From NCBI GenBank assembly GCA_902729315.2, contig CACVBZ020000001.1:1-64000 (forward strand): a stretch of DNA of 64,000 bases, given 5' to 3'. Below the pieces are notes generated by a model that worked only from the letters and a program-made list of their open reading frames with translations, was not told the DNA's origin and made no database searches. Source of the DNA: Spirodela intermedia. Taxonomy: Eukaryota > Streptophyta > Magnoliopsida > Alismatales > Araceae. Position numbers and translations under genes: made by a program. Below, piece by piece: positions 49,659 through 61,497 of the stretch. The first letter of the stretch is position 1. Each line of letters begins with the position of its first letter.

Positions 49659-50378
49659 TCCCACCGAAGCAGCCACCAGTGGCAGCAAAAACCACCTGAA
49701 GATTTGTCAAGCATCCAAGGTTAAGATGAGGCTACATTGATCCAGTAATCTGGTGTTTCGAGTGTCTATGCCTGAAAAATGTGTGGAAAAAAGTTAGGCA
49801 TGTGGTAGCGGCATGAAAGAAAGGTACTTCTCTTTTCATAGCATCTTAAGCAGAAGCGTAGGGGTTAAATACTTTAGTCATTTGTAAAGTTGGGAGTTCA
49901 AAATCAGTTATCATTACCTTCGTAATCATAAATAGATTAATTTCCTAATTTTGACCGTTTGGAGTTTTAATTTTGAAAGACTTGGAAGGAATCAATATAT
50001 GAATGAATGAAGGCCGCTGAGACGGACAATTTCTCTTACATTCGTAGTCCATCAACTAGATTAATTTCCTAAGTTTGACCGTTTGGAGTTTTAATTTTGA
50101 AAGACTTGGAAGGAATCAATATATGAATAAATGAAGGCCGCTGAGACGTGAACAACCTCTCTCTCTCTCTTACTTGCTGCAAGCTTGAGAGATCTAGAAG
50201 AATGCCAGGCATGACTAGGGCGCAGAAGCTCATTAGATGTCATAAATAGCACGCTTTCAACTTTCTACATGAGAAGGATACTATAAAATTCCCCGATCCC
50301 ACCCCAAACAGCCCCTCTCTGCCTTACCCAAGAGCTGTCGAACTGCATGCAACAGGAAGCCACGGATGCACCCATATT
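49659..50378. other. 3' flank of the PQL3 gene
   Basis: No gene was recognised. It contains a local tandem duplication (49933-50148) and a short (CT) run near 50158-50170. Confidence 0.55.
49933..50148. repeat. Two-copy tandem duplication, unit about 124 bp
   Basis: The segment starting TAGATTAATTTCCTAA at 49933 recurs at 50057. About 90 bp are nearly identical, through GAAGGCCGCTGAGACG. Confidence 0.85.
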
Positions 50379-51190
50379 TCAGGCAAGCTGCGCCATGATA
50401 TCGTCCAGGGACTTGAGTGTCTTCTCATAGTAGACGTACGACTCGTAGACCTTGGGGGTACGGACGTACCGATCCAGCTGCCCATAGGATGAAAGTTCGG
50501 AAGCTACGATTAATCGATGATCAACAAAGTACATTCAAATATATCAAGATCTATATTATAGAGAATGACGATTTGATCCTAAATGTGCGTAAATAAATAT
50601 GGAAATGTAAATTAGAAAAACTGAACGGAGAATTTTCCACCGAAACCAACGTCAGTAAATTTGGCAGTCAGACTGGAATGGGCGATCTTAGGTATTCATA
50701 CCTCGGCCATGTTGTCGACCAGTTCGTTGGCCGCCGTGACGTAGGGCTTCCGGCGGCCCTCCGGCAGCGTGGCCATGGCATTCTTGAGATCGGAGGAGAG
50801 GTAGGCCATCTTGAACCGGATGTAGAAGAGGACGTACCTCCACGACATGGTATCTAGCATGTGCTTCATCTCTCTCAACCCCTCGGCGGTTTGCCGGATG
50901 CGCGCCACCGAGTCCTCCGGCGATATCTCCGGCTGGAAATACTTCTCCCTTACGTAGGACCGGGCGCCCCAGCTCTCCGCAACCGCCAAGGGGGGTCTTT
51001 GGGCTACGGCCGGCAGCAGCGCGGATGCGGCGAGGCATGAGGAGGCGAGGACCCACCTGCGAGACGCCCCCGCTGGACCTTCGGTAGAGGAAGAGCATGT
51101 GGCTGTCTCGCTACGAGGATGGAACTGCCGGTGGGAGGGTTGCCTGGAATAGGCGTGGCACATAACCATGTGCTTCACGAAGCTGCCCAT
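50379..51190 (-). CDS. PQL3: PsbQ-like protein 3, thylakoid-lumen subunit of the chloroplast NDH complex
   Basis: This is a two-exon gene: 51190-50702 and 50477-50379, a phase-0 GT-AG junction, giving 195 aa. The N-terminus has a bipartite plastid presequence: a Ser/Arg/His-rich transit part (1-43), then a twin-arginine lumen signal (R44-R45, hydrophobic about 46-62, probable cleavage after LAVA at 71). The mature part is a PsbQ-type four-helix bundle with SYVREKYFQPEISPEDS, RIRQTAEGLREMKHML, SWRYVLFYIRFKMAYL and, in exon 2, YVRTPKVYESYVYYEKTLKS. This order matches Arabidopsis PQL3 (At2g01918), which with PQL1 and PQL2 is needed for NDH-dependent cyclic electron flow. It appears intact and lies between two transposon-rich blocks. 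Confidence 0.88.
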
Positions 51191-53270
51191 CTGGCCGAAT
51201 TAGTTCCAACCGGCGTCGACGGTGGCGGCGGCGGCGGCAGGTGGTTGTTCGGAAAGATGGGTTCTTTGTGTTCGGACCTTAGGTGGAGACCGTCTCACCA
51301 CTGTGAGCAGCTAGTTTCTCGGCACGTGTCCCTACTTTATCCTCTTAGAGAGAAAGGAGCAAATTAAGAGGAATTTCTTCATCAAGACACGTACCCCCAG
51401 TTATCCCTGAAGTGTCTTTTGGATGGCTCTCATATTCTTTTGTCATCCTACCTATGAAAATAATGACTGCGATTTGATTTACATTATTTCTTCTGAACAG
51501 ACTGACTAAAAACTTGTCACACCTCAACCTTTGGTAATAATATCATAAATTGAATTATTAAAATAAATAATGTACCATTGTTAAAATTAATCAAAATTAA
51601 ATTATAAGTGAAATTAAAATAAATTATTTTGGAATTTAAAACCCCTTAAATGTAGTTGGATTAAGTATGATACTACTTTCAACACAAGCTTGCGCATGCA
51701 TATTTAAAATAGAAACATGAAACAATGTATTAATCAATAAGGGACAAAAGATCTAGGTCAAGATTTATCAACAATTGTAACCATTGGATACCATATTTAA
51801 ACCTACTCTAAAGCAGCTTCATGAAGGACAACCCTCAAATTTATTGCCTTTGGAAAAATCTATTGAGATAAATGTTGTCAGAGTTGGACTTGTCTAACTA
51901 ATGGCATAGTATATTGGTTTCCTAATAACATAGTGCAATATTTTATTTTTTTAGCATATATTTTAAAATGATTTATGTATTATATTATTTATATCCATTA
52001 CAAGGTTATTTATGTCCTTCATATATCATCTTCTTTTATCTTTCAAGAAATGAGTCAACTCACTTTGCAACATGTGTTTTACACTCATAGTTGCTAGGGT
52101 AATCATTTTGATGTTCGCAAACAAAGTTTCAAACTTGTTTAGAATGAAAAATACATAAATTATATTGGAGAACACAACTGTTCAAATCAAGATCTAAATC
52201 TTTAGATTTAGTTTTGGATATTATCGAAGTATGTCATGCCTTATGTCAAAAGTTATGAAATCAAAATAGTAAAATACTTTATGTAAGTAAAATAAAGTAT
52301 GTTGATGGGTTGTGATAAAGCCTCAATATTATATGATAGGATATGCATATTTGACATGATTATAGTTTAAATGTCTTAATGAAAGTACATATTTGATGTA
52401 AACATGTTGTTTATGTGAATTTATATTGTTTGAGTTACATACAAAAAGTATTAAATTTTATATATTTTATAACATGTATATTCTATTGAATCAAACGGTT
52501 TTTTAATGTAATGCTAGGTGTTCTAATAGATGGAAAAATTATATTTACATGTAGGGAAATTAGAAGAAGGGTAGTTTAAATTTTAAATAGATTTTCTATA
52601 ATTTTAAAGTGTTTAGTGAGTTGAACAGTAGACCCATTATAGTCAGCCCATTATTTGGTTGCATACCAGCCCATTCTAATGGGGGTATTTAAAGAGAGAG
52701 AGAGGAGAGAGAAAAGGGGGGAAGCACACATGATCAGCATAAAGTAGGACTCATAGAGAGAAGATAGAGGGTGACGAGCAGAAGGACGAGAAATCACTAT
52801 AGTGACAACCACAATGATGATGGCAGTGACAACATTGATGGTGGTGATGAGTCCTATTCTATGTGACATGTAGAAAAGGGGCTGAGCATAGTACTGGTGG
52901 CTCTCATGATGGACAACAATAGTGGTGACAATAGCGGCAATGCTGGAAACTCCCATTTTACGTGACAAGTAAAGGAGGAGACGAGCATAGTGATAGTGGC
53001 ACTCATGATGGCAACAGTAGCAATGGTGGCAACAGCGGTAGCGGCTACGAACTCTAGTTTGGCGTGATAGGCAGAGGAGGAGATAAGCATAGTGGTAGCG
53101 GCAACAATGATGATAATATGCTCTCGACAGCAACAACAGTAGTTATACTCTCAAGCTTCGAATTTAATGTTTTAGTTTTTGCAAGTGTTTAGTTCTATAT
53201 TTCTTTTTCTTTACGAATGCTACAAATAGGGGATTCTATGAGATTTTCAACACTCATAGAATTTCAACAC
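51191..53270. other. PQL3 upstream region and AT-rich repeat-rich sequence
   Basis: 51191-51400 is the GC-rich PQL3 5' flank. From about 51515 the sequence, starting TGTCACACCTC, is AT-rich and may be a degenerate LTR, since such starts are common in plant LTRs; no partner was found. A three-copy minisatellite occupies about 52790-53110. Confidence 0.45.
52790..53110. repeat. Degenerate minisatellite, three units of about 100 bp
   Basis: The phrase family G-A-G-C-A-T-A-G-T ... GTGGC ... CATGATGG ... CAACA recurs at about 100-bp spacing. It gives minus-strand ORFs with a roughly 33-residue period rich in Cys, His and Tyr, which are repeat by-products rather than a gene. Confidence 0.7.
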
Positions 53271-53329
53271 ACTAATTGTGTATTTTTTGCAATTGTCAAT
53301 ACAATCTAGGGTTCCCTCCCATACACAAG

Positions 53330-54348
53330 TTTAGTGCTTTGATGAAAATCACATCATCAAGTAAAATTTTTCATATGCCAATTATTTTAGGACACCCCTT
53401 TCTAGCAACGACCAAGGCAAATATCAATTGCGCAAATGGAGTAGTTGATTTTTCTATGAAAAGTAGAACAATATCAATTGATATATTTAAGACTGCAAAA
53501 TGTCCTGATTTTAGAAGTTAATGTAGAATGTAATATTTAGGTATTATTGATGAATGCATATGCCAAAATGAAAGAGATATTAGTCAAATGATTGACACAC
53601 CTAGCATATTAGTATCCTCAGCCACAATAGACCCACAACACGATGAAAATATAGAGCTTAAATCATTACAAAAATCTTTGAAATACATATATTTAGGAGA
53701 AAATGATACCTTACTTGTTATCAAAGCCTCTTATTTGACTAATAAATAGAAACAATTGATTATTGAAGTATTGAAAGAATATAAAGAGGCAATAGGATGA
53801 ACAATTACAAACCTGAAAGGTTTAGATCTAAATATTTGCATGTACCACATTTATGTAGAAAAAATTCTAGGCCAAGTCGAGAGATGCAAAGATGATTGAA
53901 CCCTAATATAAAAGAAGTTGTGAAAAATGAAATAATTAAATGGTTAGATTCAGATATTATCTATGCGATTTCTAACAGCCAATGAGTTCATCCTATGCAG
54001 GTGGTGCCTAAAAAGCCATCTTACTATTGTACAAAATAAAAAAGGAGAGAAAGTGAAAACTAGATTGCCTACAACATGGAGAGTATGCATAGATTATTGA
54101 AAGCTAAATATAGTCACTGAAAAGGATAATTTTCCCCTTCCTTTTATTGACCAAATTCTAGAAAAATTGGTAGGACAATAATATTTTTGCTTCCTAGATG
54201 GGTATTTAGGGTATACCTAGATTGCTACATAACCTGAGGATCAGGAGAAGACGACCTTCACCTGCCCTTTTAGGACATTCGCATTTAGATGAATGCCCTT
54301 TGGCTCGGGCAATGCCCCTGTCACTTTCCAATGGTGCATGATGGTTAT
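53330..54348 (+). pseudogene. Protease and first half of RT, Athila-like
   Basis: The protease end is open at 53276-53521 (I-I-L-G-H-P-F-L-A-T ... N-G-V-V-D-F). RT sequence in shifted frames includes W-R-V-C-I-D-Y near 54085, D-N-F-P-L-P-F-I-D-Q near 54127, and M-P-F-G-S-G-N-A-P near 54295. It stops just before the region that would carry the catalytic aspartates. Confidence 0.75.
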
Positions 54349-55740
54349 TGATAAGTATTCATTATCATGAGTTAATAATTAGTAAATAATATAGTTTTAG
54401 CCTTAACTCATGATAAATAGACTTATATTTGTGTTAAAGTGTGAAAAGTGGTTTTCAATTGATTAACATGAAATTTTGGCTAATTATGTGATTTTTTATG
54501 AATTTATATAATTTTTATAGTCTTATTTTTCAGATAAATGAAGAAAAAGAAATTAAAATAAAAATATAGCAAAAGGGGAGGACCCGCCGGCCAGCCGGGC
54601 CCGCAAGTGGGTCAAAAGCACAGTCAGAGGGAGCTGCGGGTAAGGGCTCGAGCGGCTAGGACCGATAGGGGCACACGTGCGCCACTCCCCTTCCATGTCA
54701 CTAGTGGCCAACAGACTGTGGGGCAAGGAGTGGTCACACAAGTGATGTGAGATTAAACCCACATCACACCTTCCCCCGAAAAGGCTTCAATGGTAGGCAA
54801 CCGGCACGGGTTCAAATCGTCTTAGAGCCAAAGCTCGTATTTTTATCTGATTATCGCGACTTTCTTACAAATCACCAATAAAGGATTAGGCTGCTAGAAT
54901 CGCTGGATCATCGAAGAAAATTTCATCAACGAAATTTGCAGAGCATTGTTACTAAAATTGTTGAACGATTCGTAATAAAAGAATCACAAATTCATTGAGT
55001 AAATGATCTCTGATTGATCGAAAAACAAGCCGTCGTCAGGAAGAGGACAATTCGTTAGGAGACGAGTCGCCACCTTCTGAGAGCGTAACGGTTGCGATGA
55101 AGAGCCTCCTCTTACTGCGCAAATCTGAGGATGAAGCTCCTTGACACAAGCCCCACCTCTATCTAGCTCCTCTCTGTCGGGTGACAGCCGCTAGAGAGCC
55201 ACAAAGTCGCCGTTTTTCTACTTTGCCGAGTGACAACTGCTACAGACAATTCGACAACTCATTTAATTAATCTCTAGACTTTGCAAGGAGATCTAGAGAT
55301 TGCCCACGTCGTTCTTGTCCAAAGAAAGCCTTTAAGTCTGTGGACACTACACGATGATTCTCCTAAACGCTTAGGATTCAAGTGCATTGCTGACGCATCA
55401 CTGCCACGATGTCAGAACTCTATTTTCCTACTTTCAACTTAATTTCTACTTCATTTAGTGATAATTTATGTGATTTAAAATTTTCAAGTTATACTTCATT
55501 CAATTACGATTCTTCCGGCTTTTACAAATCTTAATTTGATCAATTAAATCATCTATAATCACTTACGTAAGAATCGTCGAGCGAAACTCTGTTTCTACCT
55601 GATTCGCATTCATCGGACGATTCTCCTATCATATCAGAAAATATAACTGACGTGACTTAGTCATTGTATAGTAAATCATGTAAATTTAAAATTTATAAAA
55701 CTAGAAAATACTAATTTTCAGATATTTAGAAGTCTTTATA
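54349..55740 (+). repeat. LTR copy C of the TGATAAG family, rearranged with an inverted end
   Basis: Sense-orientation LTR sequence runs from TGATAAG at 54349 to about 55615, well short of the usual 3' end. After 30 bp of unrelated sequence, the family 3' terminus appears in inverted orientation (TGACGTGACTTAG from 55648 to about 55735). Host RT sequence follows, but about a dozen codons of RT are missing between the flanks. The copy is more diverged than B, D or G. Confidence 0.75.
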
Positions 55741-56123
55741 GATAATTATTCAGTATTCGGTCCATCTTTTGATCAATGTCTTACAAATTTACAAAAGGTG
55801 CTTGCTAGGTGTGTTGAAAAAAAACTAATATTAAGTTGGGAGAAGAGTCATTTTATGATTGAGGGAGTAGTGTTGAGCCATATTTTCAGTGAGAGAAGAT
55901 TAGAGGTAGATAAAGTAAAAGTAGATATCATAGCCAAATTACCCCCACCACTAACAATTCAGTAGATTAGATCTGTCTTTGGGAATGCAGGTTTCTACCG
56001 CATGTTTGTACATAATTTTTTAAAAATTACAAAACCATTAACACAACTATTAGCTAAGAATCTGATTTTTAGATAGATGACCACTGTTTAAAAATATTTA
56101 ATATATTTTAAATAGCATTGATC
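55741..56123 (+). pseudogene. Second half of RT, Athila-like
   Basis: It resumes with D-N-Y-S-V-F-G-P-S-F (after the usual catalytic position) and reads through S-H-F-M-I-E-G-V-V-L, F-Y-R-M-F-V-H-N-F and K-P-L-T-Q-L-L. It ends where the 4-kb insert begins. Confidence 0.75.
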
Positions 56124-56395
56124 ACTGATGTGCACTTGTTGTTGTGTTTAAATGCACACTACCTAATAAAATTTATAACTAAGACTTAATAAAATTTAGT
56201 ATAGAAGTAAGTATCAGGTCAAACATAGGGAGATTAATTAATCTGTCGTGAAAACTAATTTAGTTTATATATAAAGTGATTTTAATATTTTATTAATAGT
56301 TAATAGAAATAATAAAATAGAAGGGTGAGGTGAGAAGAATAAAGGAAGGGAAGTAGAGAAAAGGAAGGAAGAAGGGAGAGAAGTGCAAAAGGAAG

Positions 56396-56640
56396 AGAAA
56401 GAGAGAGGAAGAGAGAAAGCTCTCACAAGAGAGAGAAGGGATGAGATCTCTTGCGAAAGAGAGAGAAAAAGAAAGGAGGAGAGAAAGCTCTCACAAGAGA
56501 GAGAAGGGATGAGATCTCTCACGAAAGGGAGAGAAAGAGAGAGGAAGAGAGAAAGCTCTTATGAGAGAGAAAAGAGATGAGATCTCTCATGAAAGGAAGA
56601 GAAAGAGAGAGGAGGAGAGAAATCTCACGTGAGATAGAGA
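56396..56640. repeat. GA-rich tandem repeat, 68-bp unit, about three copies
   Basis: The phrase GCTCTCACAAGAGAGAGAAG recurs at 56419 and 56487, and in variant form at 56555, each 68 bp apart, in a purine tract that continues to about 56800. Each unit contains short palindromes such as GAGATCTC. Confidence 0.8.
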
Positions 56641-57401
56641 GAGAGAAAAGTCTCATGAGAGAGAGAGAGGGAGATCGATCAAGAGAGAGAAAGAAAAGGA
56701 GATTGATCAAGAGAGAGGGAGAAAAAGGGAGAGATCTCACGAGAGATGGAGAGAGAAGAGAGGTCTCACGAGAGAGAGAGAAATAAGACGAAAATAAAGA
56801 AAGAGGGAAATATGATCAACCCATTTTCTCGAACAATGTGTGTTCGAGGATTCAGACACATGATATGAGGTCAATTGTGAATGTCTTCAGTTTGTTTTAA
56901 CAGTTGAACTCTCATTAATCAGTCTTTAATCTTGGTGATAATGTATTCGAAAATAGAAAAATACCCATTATTCGTGGACCGTCAGGAATGTGAGTACGCC
57001 AAGATTCAACTATGAAAATTAATAGAAAATAAGTTGAAAACAATCTTAGCTTGATCATAGATGAGTTTTGGAAGATTCAAACTAAGAACGAAGATCATTC
57101 ATCAAGTTTTGAATTAGTTCTACTCATTTCAATCGAAATGTGCATGAAACGGAAAGAACTTGTCGTAAAATGTAAATAAATGACAAAAGTAGGTAAGTAA
57201 ATGTTGAAAGAAGGAAATAAATAATTACCCAAATTTGGTCTGTCTCTTGGACAACTAGAGATACCAGTGTGACGGCTTGATTTTGTCTAGACATGCCACA
57301 CTACACTGGAAGTCACAAGCGTATCATTTGAAAGTGTTGTGCCACTTGTCGGAGAGATCCGCCGCAAGAGAGTTAACGACACTATCACCATCATCTGAGG
57401 G

Positions 57402-59023
57402 TGATAAGTCTTCATTATCATGAGTAAATAATTAGTAAATAATATAGTTTTAGCCTTAACTCATGATAAATAGACTTATATTTGTGTTAAAGTGTGAAAA
57501 GTGGTTTTTAGTTGATTAATGTGAATTTTTGGGTAATTATGTGATTTTACATGAATTTATATGATTTTTACAGTCTTGCTTTTGAGATAAATGAAGAAAA
57601 AGAAATAAAAATAAGACAAAATGAGGGGGAGACCCGCCGGCCAGCCGGGCCCGCAAGTGGGTCGGAAGCTCAGTCGGGGAGTAGCCGCGAGCAGGGGCTC
57701 GAGCGGCTTGGACCGGTAGGGGCACGTGTGTGCCACTCCCCTTCCACGTCACCGGTGGCTAGCCGGCTGTGGGGCAAGGAGTGGTCGTACACGCGAGAGA
57801 AGGGACTTTGTTTAGAAAGCTAACATTACTATATATTCACCTGAAAGATCGGCGCACAATCGATGTGGGACTAAACCTGCGTCACACCTTCCTCAGAAGG
57901 GGTGGACAACCGGCACGGGTTCGAATCTTCCCAGAGTCAAAATTCATATATTTTTATCTGATTACCGCGACTTTCCTACAGATCGCCGGTGAAGGATTAA
58001 GCAACGAGAATCGCTGGATCATTGGCGAAAATCTCGTCAACGCGATTCACGGAGCATTCCTACTAAAATTGCTAAACGATTCGCGATAAAAGGATTGCGA
58101 ATCTATCGAGTAAATTATCTCCGATTGATTGACGAACAAGCCGTCGTCAGGAAGAGGACGATCCGCCGGGAGACGAGTTGTCACCTCCTGAGAGCGTACC
58201 AAATGCGATGAAGAGCCTCCTCTTGCTGCGCGGACCTGAGGATGAAGCTCCCTGACATGCGCCCCACCTCCATCCAGCTCCTCTCCGTCAGGTGACAGCC
58301 GCCGGAGAGCTGCAAAGTCACCATTTTTCCGCTCCGCCGGGTGACAGCCGCCGGAGACGACTCGACGACCCATTCCATTGATCTCTAGACTTCGAAAGGA
58401 GATCTAGAGATTGCCCACGTCGTCTTTGTCCAAGGAGAGCCTTCAAGGCCGTGGACACTGCACGACGATCCTCCCGAACGCTCAGGATTCCGGTGCATCG
58501 CCGTCGCGACGCCGAAACTCTGTTTTCCTACTTTCAATTTACTTTATGCTTCATTTAGTGATACTTTGTGTGATTTTAATTTACCAAAATATACTTCGTT
58601 CAATTACGATTCTTCTAGCTTTTACAGATCTTAATTTGATTAATTAAATCGTCTGTAATCGCTTACGTAAGAATCACCGAGTGGAACTCTATTTTCGCCT
58701 GATTCGCGTTCGTCGGGCGCTGACGTCATCCTGACGTCCGCACCCTTATTTCCTTTTTTTCGTGAATTTTAAATATATTTCCTTGTCATTTCTTAGTATA
58801 CAATTCATAGAAAATCGTATTCATTGAGAAAAATTCTGAATACCATATATTATATTACATCCCTATGATCGACCTGAAAAATTATTGCTATTTTTGGAAG
58901 TTTTATTGAATTATAATTGATATATTTGTTTAGAAATACTTCTAAATATCCGAAAATTCGTATTTTCTAGTTTTATAAATTTTAGATTTGCGTGATTTAA
59001 TATACAACGACTGAGTCACGTCA
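57402..59023 (+). repeat. Solo LTR copy D of the TGATAAG family
   Basis: 1622 bp, TGATAAGTC...GTCACGTCA. Flanks GAGGG (57397-57401) and GGGGG (59024-59028) are a target duplication with one mismatch. No internal region is present. The B-box motif (57918-57928) has one change at its last position. Confidence 0.85.
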
Positions 59024-60092
59024 GGGGGGAGAAAGGAAGAGTTGACCACTCGCCAGAAGCCTTAGTACAGTTGGAGGAGGAAAAACTTGTTGATTGCCAG
59101 AATCATTGATCATGCAAAAGGAGGGAGGAAACAGATTGTTGTATTCGTGACTACCATTAGGATTTTAAAGATAATCTAATGTCTATTTTATCAAATAATA
59201 ATCAATTATTATCTTTATATCCCTAATGATAATACGTGCGAGAACTTAAGTTCCAAATATCATGGCACGTCGGGAGCCACTAGATCAAATATGCTTGGTC
59301 ACGTGGCACATTGAGCAATGCAAGATCAACTCACCGCAAACTGCTACTGATTGGGAACTTAAGTTATAGTACCATGATGCCTCCTAGTCATCAGATCATC
59401 CTTTAAGGCTACATGCGTGCTAAGTGTTGTCGGATTCATGAACCGTCGATAGATTGCTTTACACATCTAGTATCTTGGTGATTTGCTAGCCGTAGGATCT
59501 AACTAATCTGATGACGTGACTTGCTGAATACCACTAGATCACACCGCGCTCTAAATGGTTGTGTTGAAATGGACGAAATGATTAGGTCCCACATTGGAAA
59601 TATTTCGGTGCATGAGCTGAATTTAAATCAAAGCTATGCCCTCTAAGCACATATCTTTTCTCACAAAATAAAATAATGCCTAGGACCATTTTGGGAGATA
59701 CCAAAAAGGTGATCCGCCCTCGTGCACACGTGTATGGATGCTTCTTCCCAACAATTAATTGGCCACTAAGACATGGAAGGGGAGTGACGCACACGTGCAT
59801 GGAGCAAGTCCTTTGCCACTTGAGCCCAACTTGTGGTTCACTCAGTTTGGGTTTATCTGTTCATCCATAGCACCACTTTGAGTCAACTATCAAGTGTCGG
59901 CTTGCCAATAGGTGGAACATTTTTTTATATTTTATTATTTTATATTTTTAAATAATCTAAAATTATGCTAAATATTTTAACTTCAAACATAAAAAATTAA
60001 CAATATATCCTATATTTATTCTGCATATTAAATAGATAAAATCAAATAATAAAACTAATTAAAACACAAAAATCTAGCTTTAACAATTATAG

Positions 60093-61259
60093 CCTCTATT
60101 CTATGCGCACTTGACTAGTCACTACTATTTGAGATTGTGTGACGACTCTAATTATGTTATTGGTGCAGTGTTAAGTCAACAGATTGACAAAAAACCTATA
60201 GTGATATATTATGCTAGTCAAACCATATCTAGAGAACAATTTAACTATACAACCACAAAAAAAGAACTATTAGCTATTGTTTTTGCCCTTAAGAAATTTT
60301 GATCATATCTTCTAGGAGCCAAAATTATTATTTATTCCAACCATTCAGCATTGAATTATTTACTCACCATGTGAGAAACCAAACCTAGGCTGATTCGTTG
60401 GATCCTTCTACTATAGGAATTTGATATTGAAATTCGAGATAAAAAAAGGTTTAAAAATATAGTAGTAGACCATTTGTCATGATTAAACAATACTAATAAC
60501 ACCCCACTACATAATTTCTTCCCTAATGAATAGCTAGTTACAGTAGCACAAACAAGCCCACCATGGTATGCACATATTGTTAACTATCTACTCACAGGAC
60601 GACTCCTCATTGACTGGTCAAAATCTGTCAAAGATTTCTTATTTTTTAAATTAAAATATTACTCTTGAGATGATTAAAAATTATTTTATTTAGGACCTAA
60701 TCTGATTTTTAGATGGTGTGTACCTAAAGAAGAATATAAAAGTACATTAGATTTCTATCATACTTTAGTGTATGGTAGCCACTTTTTAAGTCGTAGAACT
60801 GCAGCCAAGGTTTCGAAAAGTGGGTTTCATTAGCCCACTTTATTAAAAGACTCATTTGGATATTGCAAAACCTATAGTAAGTGTCAAGCATCCGTTAACA
60901 TCTCCAAGCGAGATGTTATGCCTTTAAGTTTAAGTTCAGTAGTAGAACTCTTCACCATATGGGGCATTGACTACATGGGACCTTTCCCCCAATCTTTTGG
61001 ATATGAATATATTCTCTTAGCTGTTGATTATGTGTCTAAGTGGGTGGAAGAAATACCCACTCAAACCAATGACCATAAAGTAGTCATTGGATTTATTCAA
61101 AGTCATATTTTTTCTTGATTTGATTGCCCACAAGCCATCATCAGTGATGGATGGAAACATTTTACAGCTAATCAATTTTGTTCTCTTGATGAAATATGGG
61201 GTGAAGCACAAAATGACCACCTCATATCATCCTCAATCCAATCGGTAGCTGGAGGTATC
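60093..61259 (+). pseudogene. RNase H and integrase of Athila-like pol
   Basis: RNase H: C-D-D-S-N-Y near 60138, Y-Y-A-S-Q-T near 60208, T-T-K-K-E-L-L-A-I-V near 60255, then N-H-S-A-L-N-Y and D-H-L-S. Integrase: the zinc-site C-x2-C (Y-S-K-C-Q) near 60880, then the open piece 60918-61118 with two catalytic aspartates' contexts (G-I-D-Y and I-I-S-D). It is interrupted at Y-H-P-Q by LTR copy E. Confidence 0.8.
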
Positions 61260-61497
61260 TGATAAGTCTTCATTATCATGAGTTAATAATTAGTAAATAG
61301 TATAGTTTTAGCCTTAACTCATGATAAATAGACTTATGTTTGTGTTAAAGTGTGAAAAGTTGATTTCAATTGATTAACATAAATTTTTGGGTAATTATGT
61401 GATTTTATACGAATTTATATGATTTTTATAATCTTACTTTTGAGATAAATAAAGAAAAAGAAATTAAAATAAAAATAAGACAAAATAGGGGGGACTC
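61260..61497 (+). repeat. LTR copy E, 5' 238 bp (interrupted by copy F)
   Basis: Sense orientation, TGATAAGTC start, inserted in the integrase codons following Y-H-P-Q. It is identical in layout to copies D and G until the GC-rich block, where copy F begins. Its remainder should lie right of the window. Confidence 0.85.

Larger units (their letters stand above)
56124..60092. other. Non-coding insertion between RT and RNase H of the Athila-like pol
   Basis: Host pol reads A-L-I-T up to about 56123 and resumes with S-I-L-C-A-L-D at about 60093. The inserted DNA, minus LTR copy D, is about 2.35 kb and has no protein domain. It holds a GA-rich 68-bp repeat block (56396-56640). Boundaries and target duplication could not be fixed. 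A large solo LTR is possible. Confidence 0.5.
53276..61259 (+). mobile_element. Athila-like Ty3/gypsy pol remnant with nested insertions
   Basis: In order on the + strand: protease end (53330-53520), RT first part (to 54348), LTR copy C, RT second part (55741-56123), a 4-kb insert containing LTR copy D, RNase H (60093-60500) and integrase (60780-61259), which is cut by LTR copy E. The W-G-I-D-Y-M-G-P-F phrase at about 60958 and the P-I-I-L-G-H-P-F-L-A-T phrase at about 53376 are typical of the Athila lineage. Stops and shifts are numerous. No LTR pair of its own was found, so the ends are unknown. Confidence 0.75.

Noticed and set aside
52651-53136. 161-codon minus-strand Cys/His/Tyr-rich ORF
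   Set aside because: Periodic translation of a degenerate minisatellite, not a zinc-binding protein.
56265-56786. ORFs rich in Arg/Glu/Lys or Leu/Ser across the GA block
   Set aside because: By-products of the purine-rich tandem repeat.
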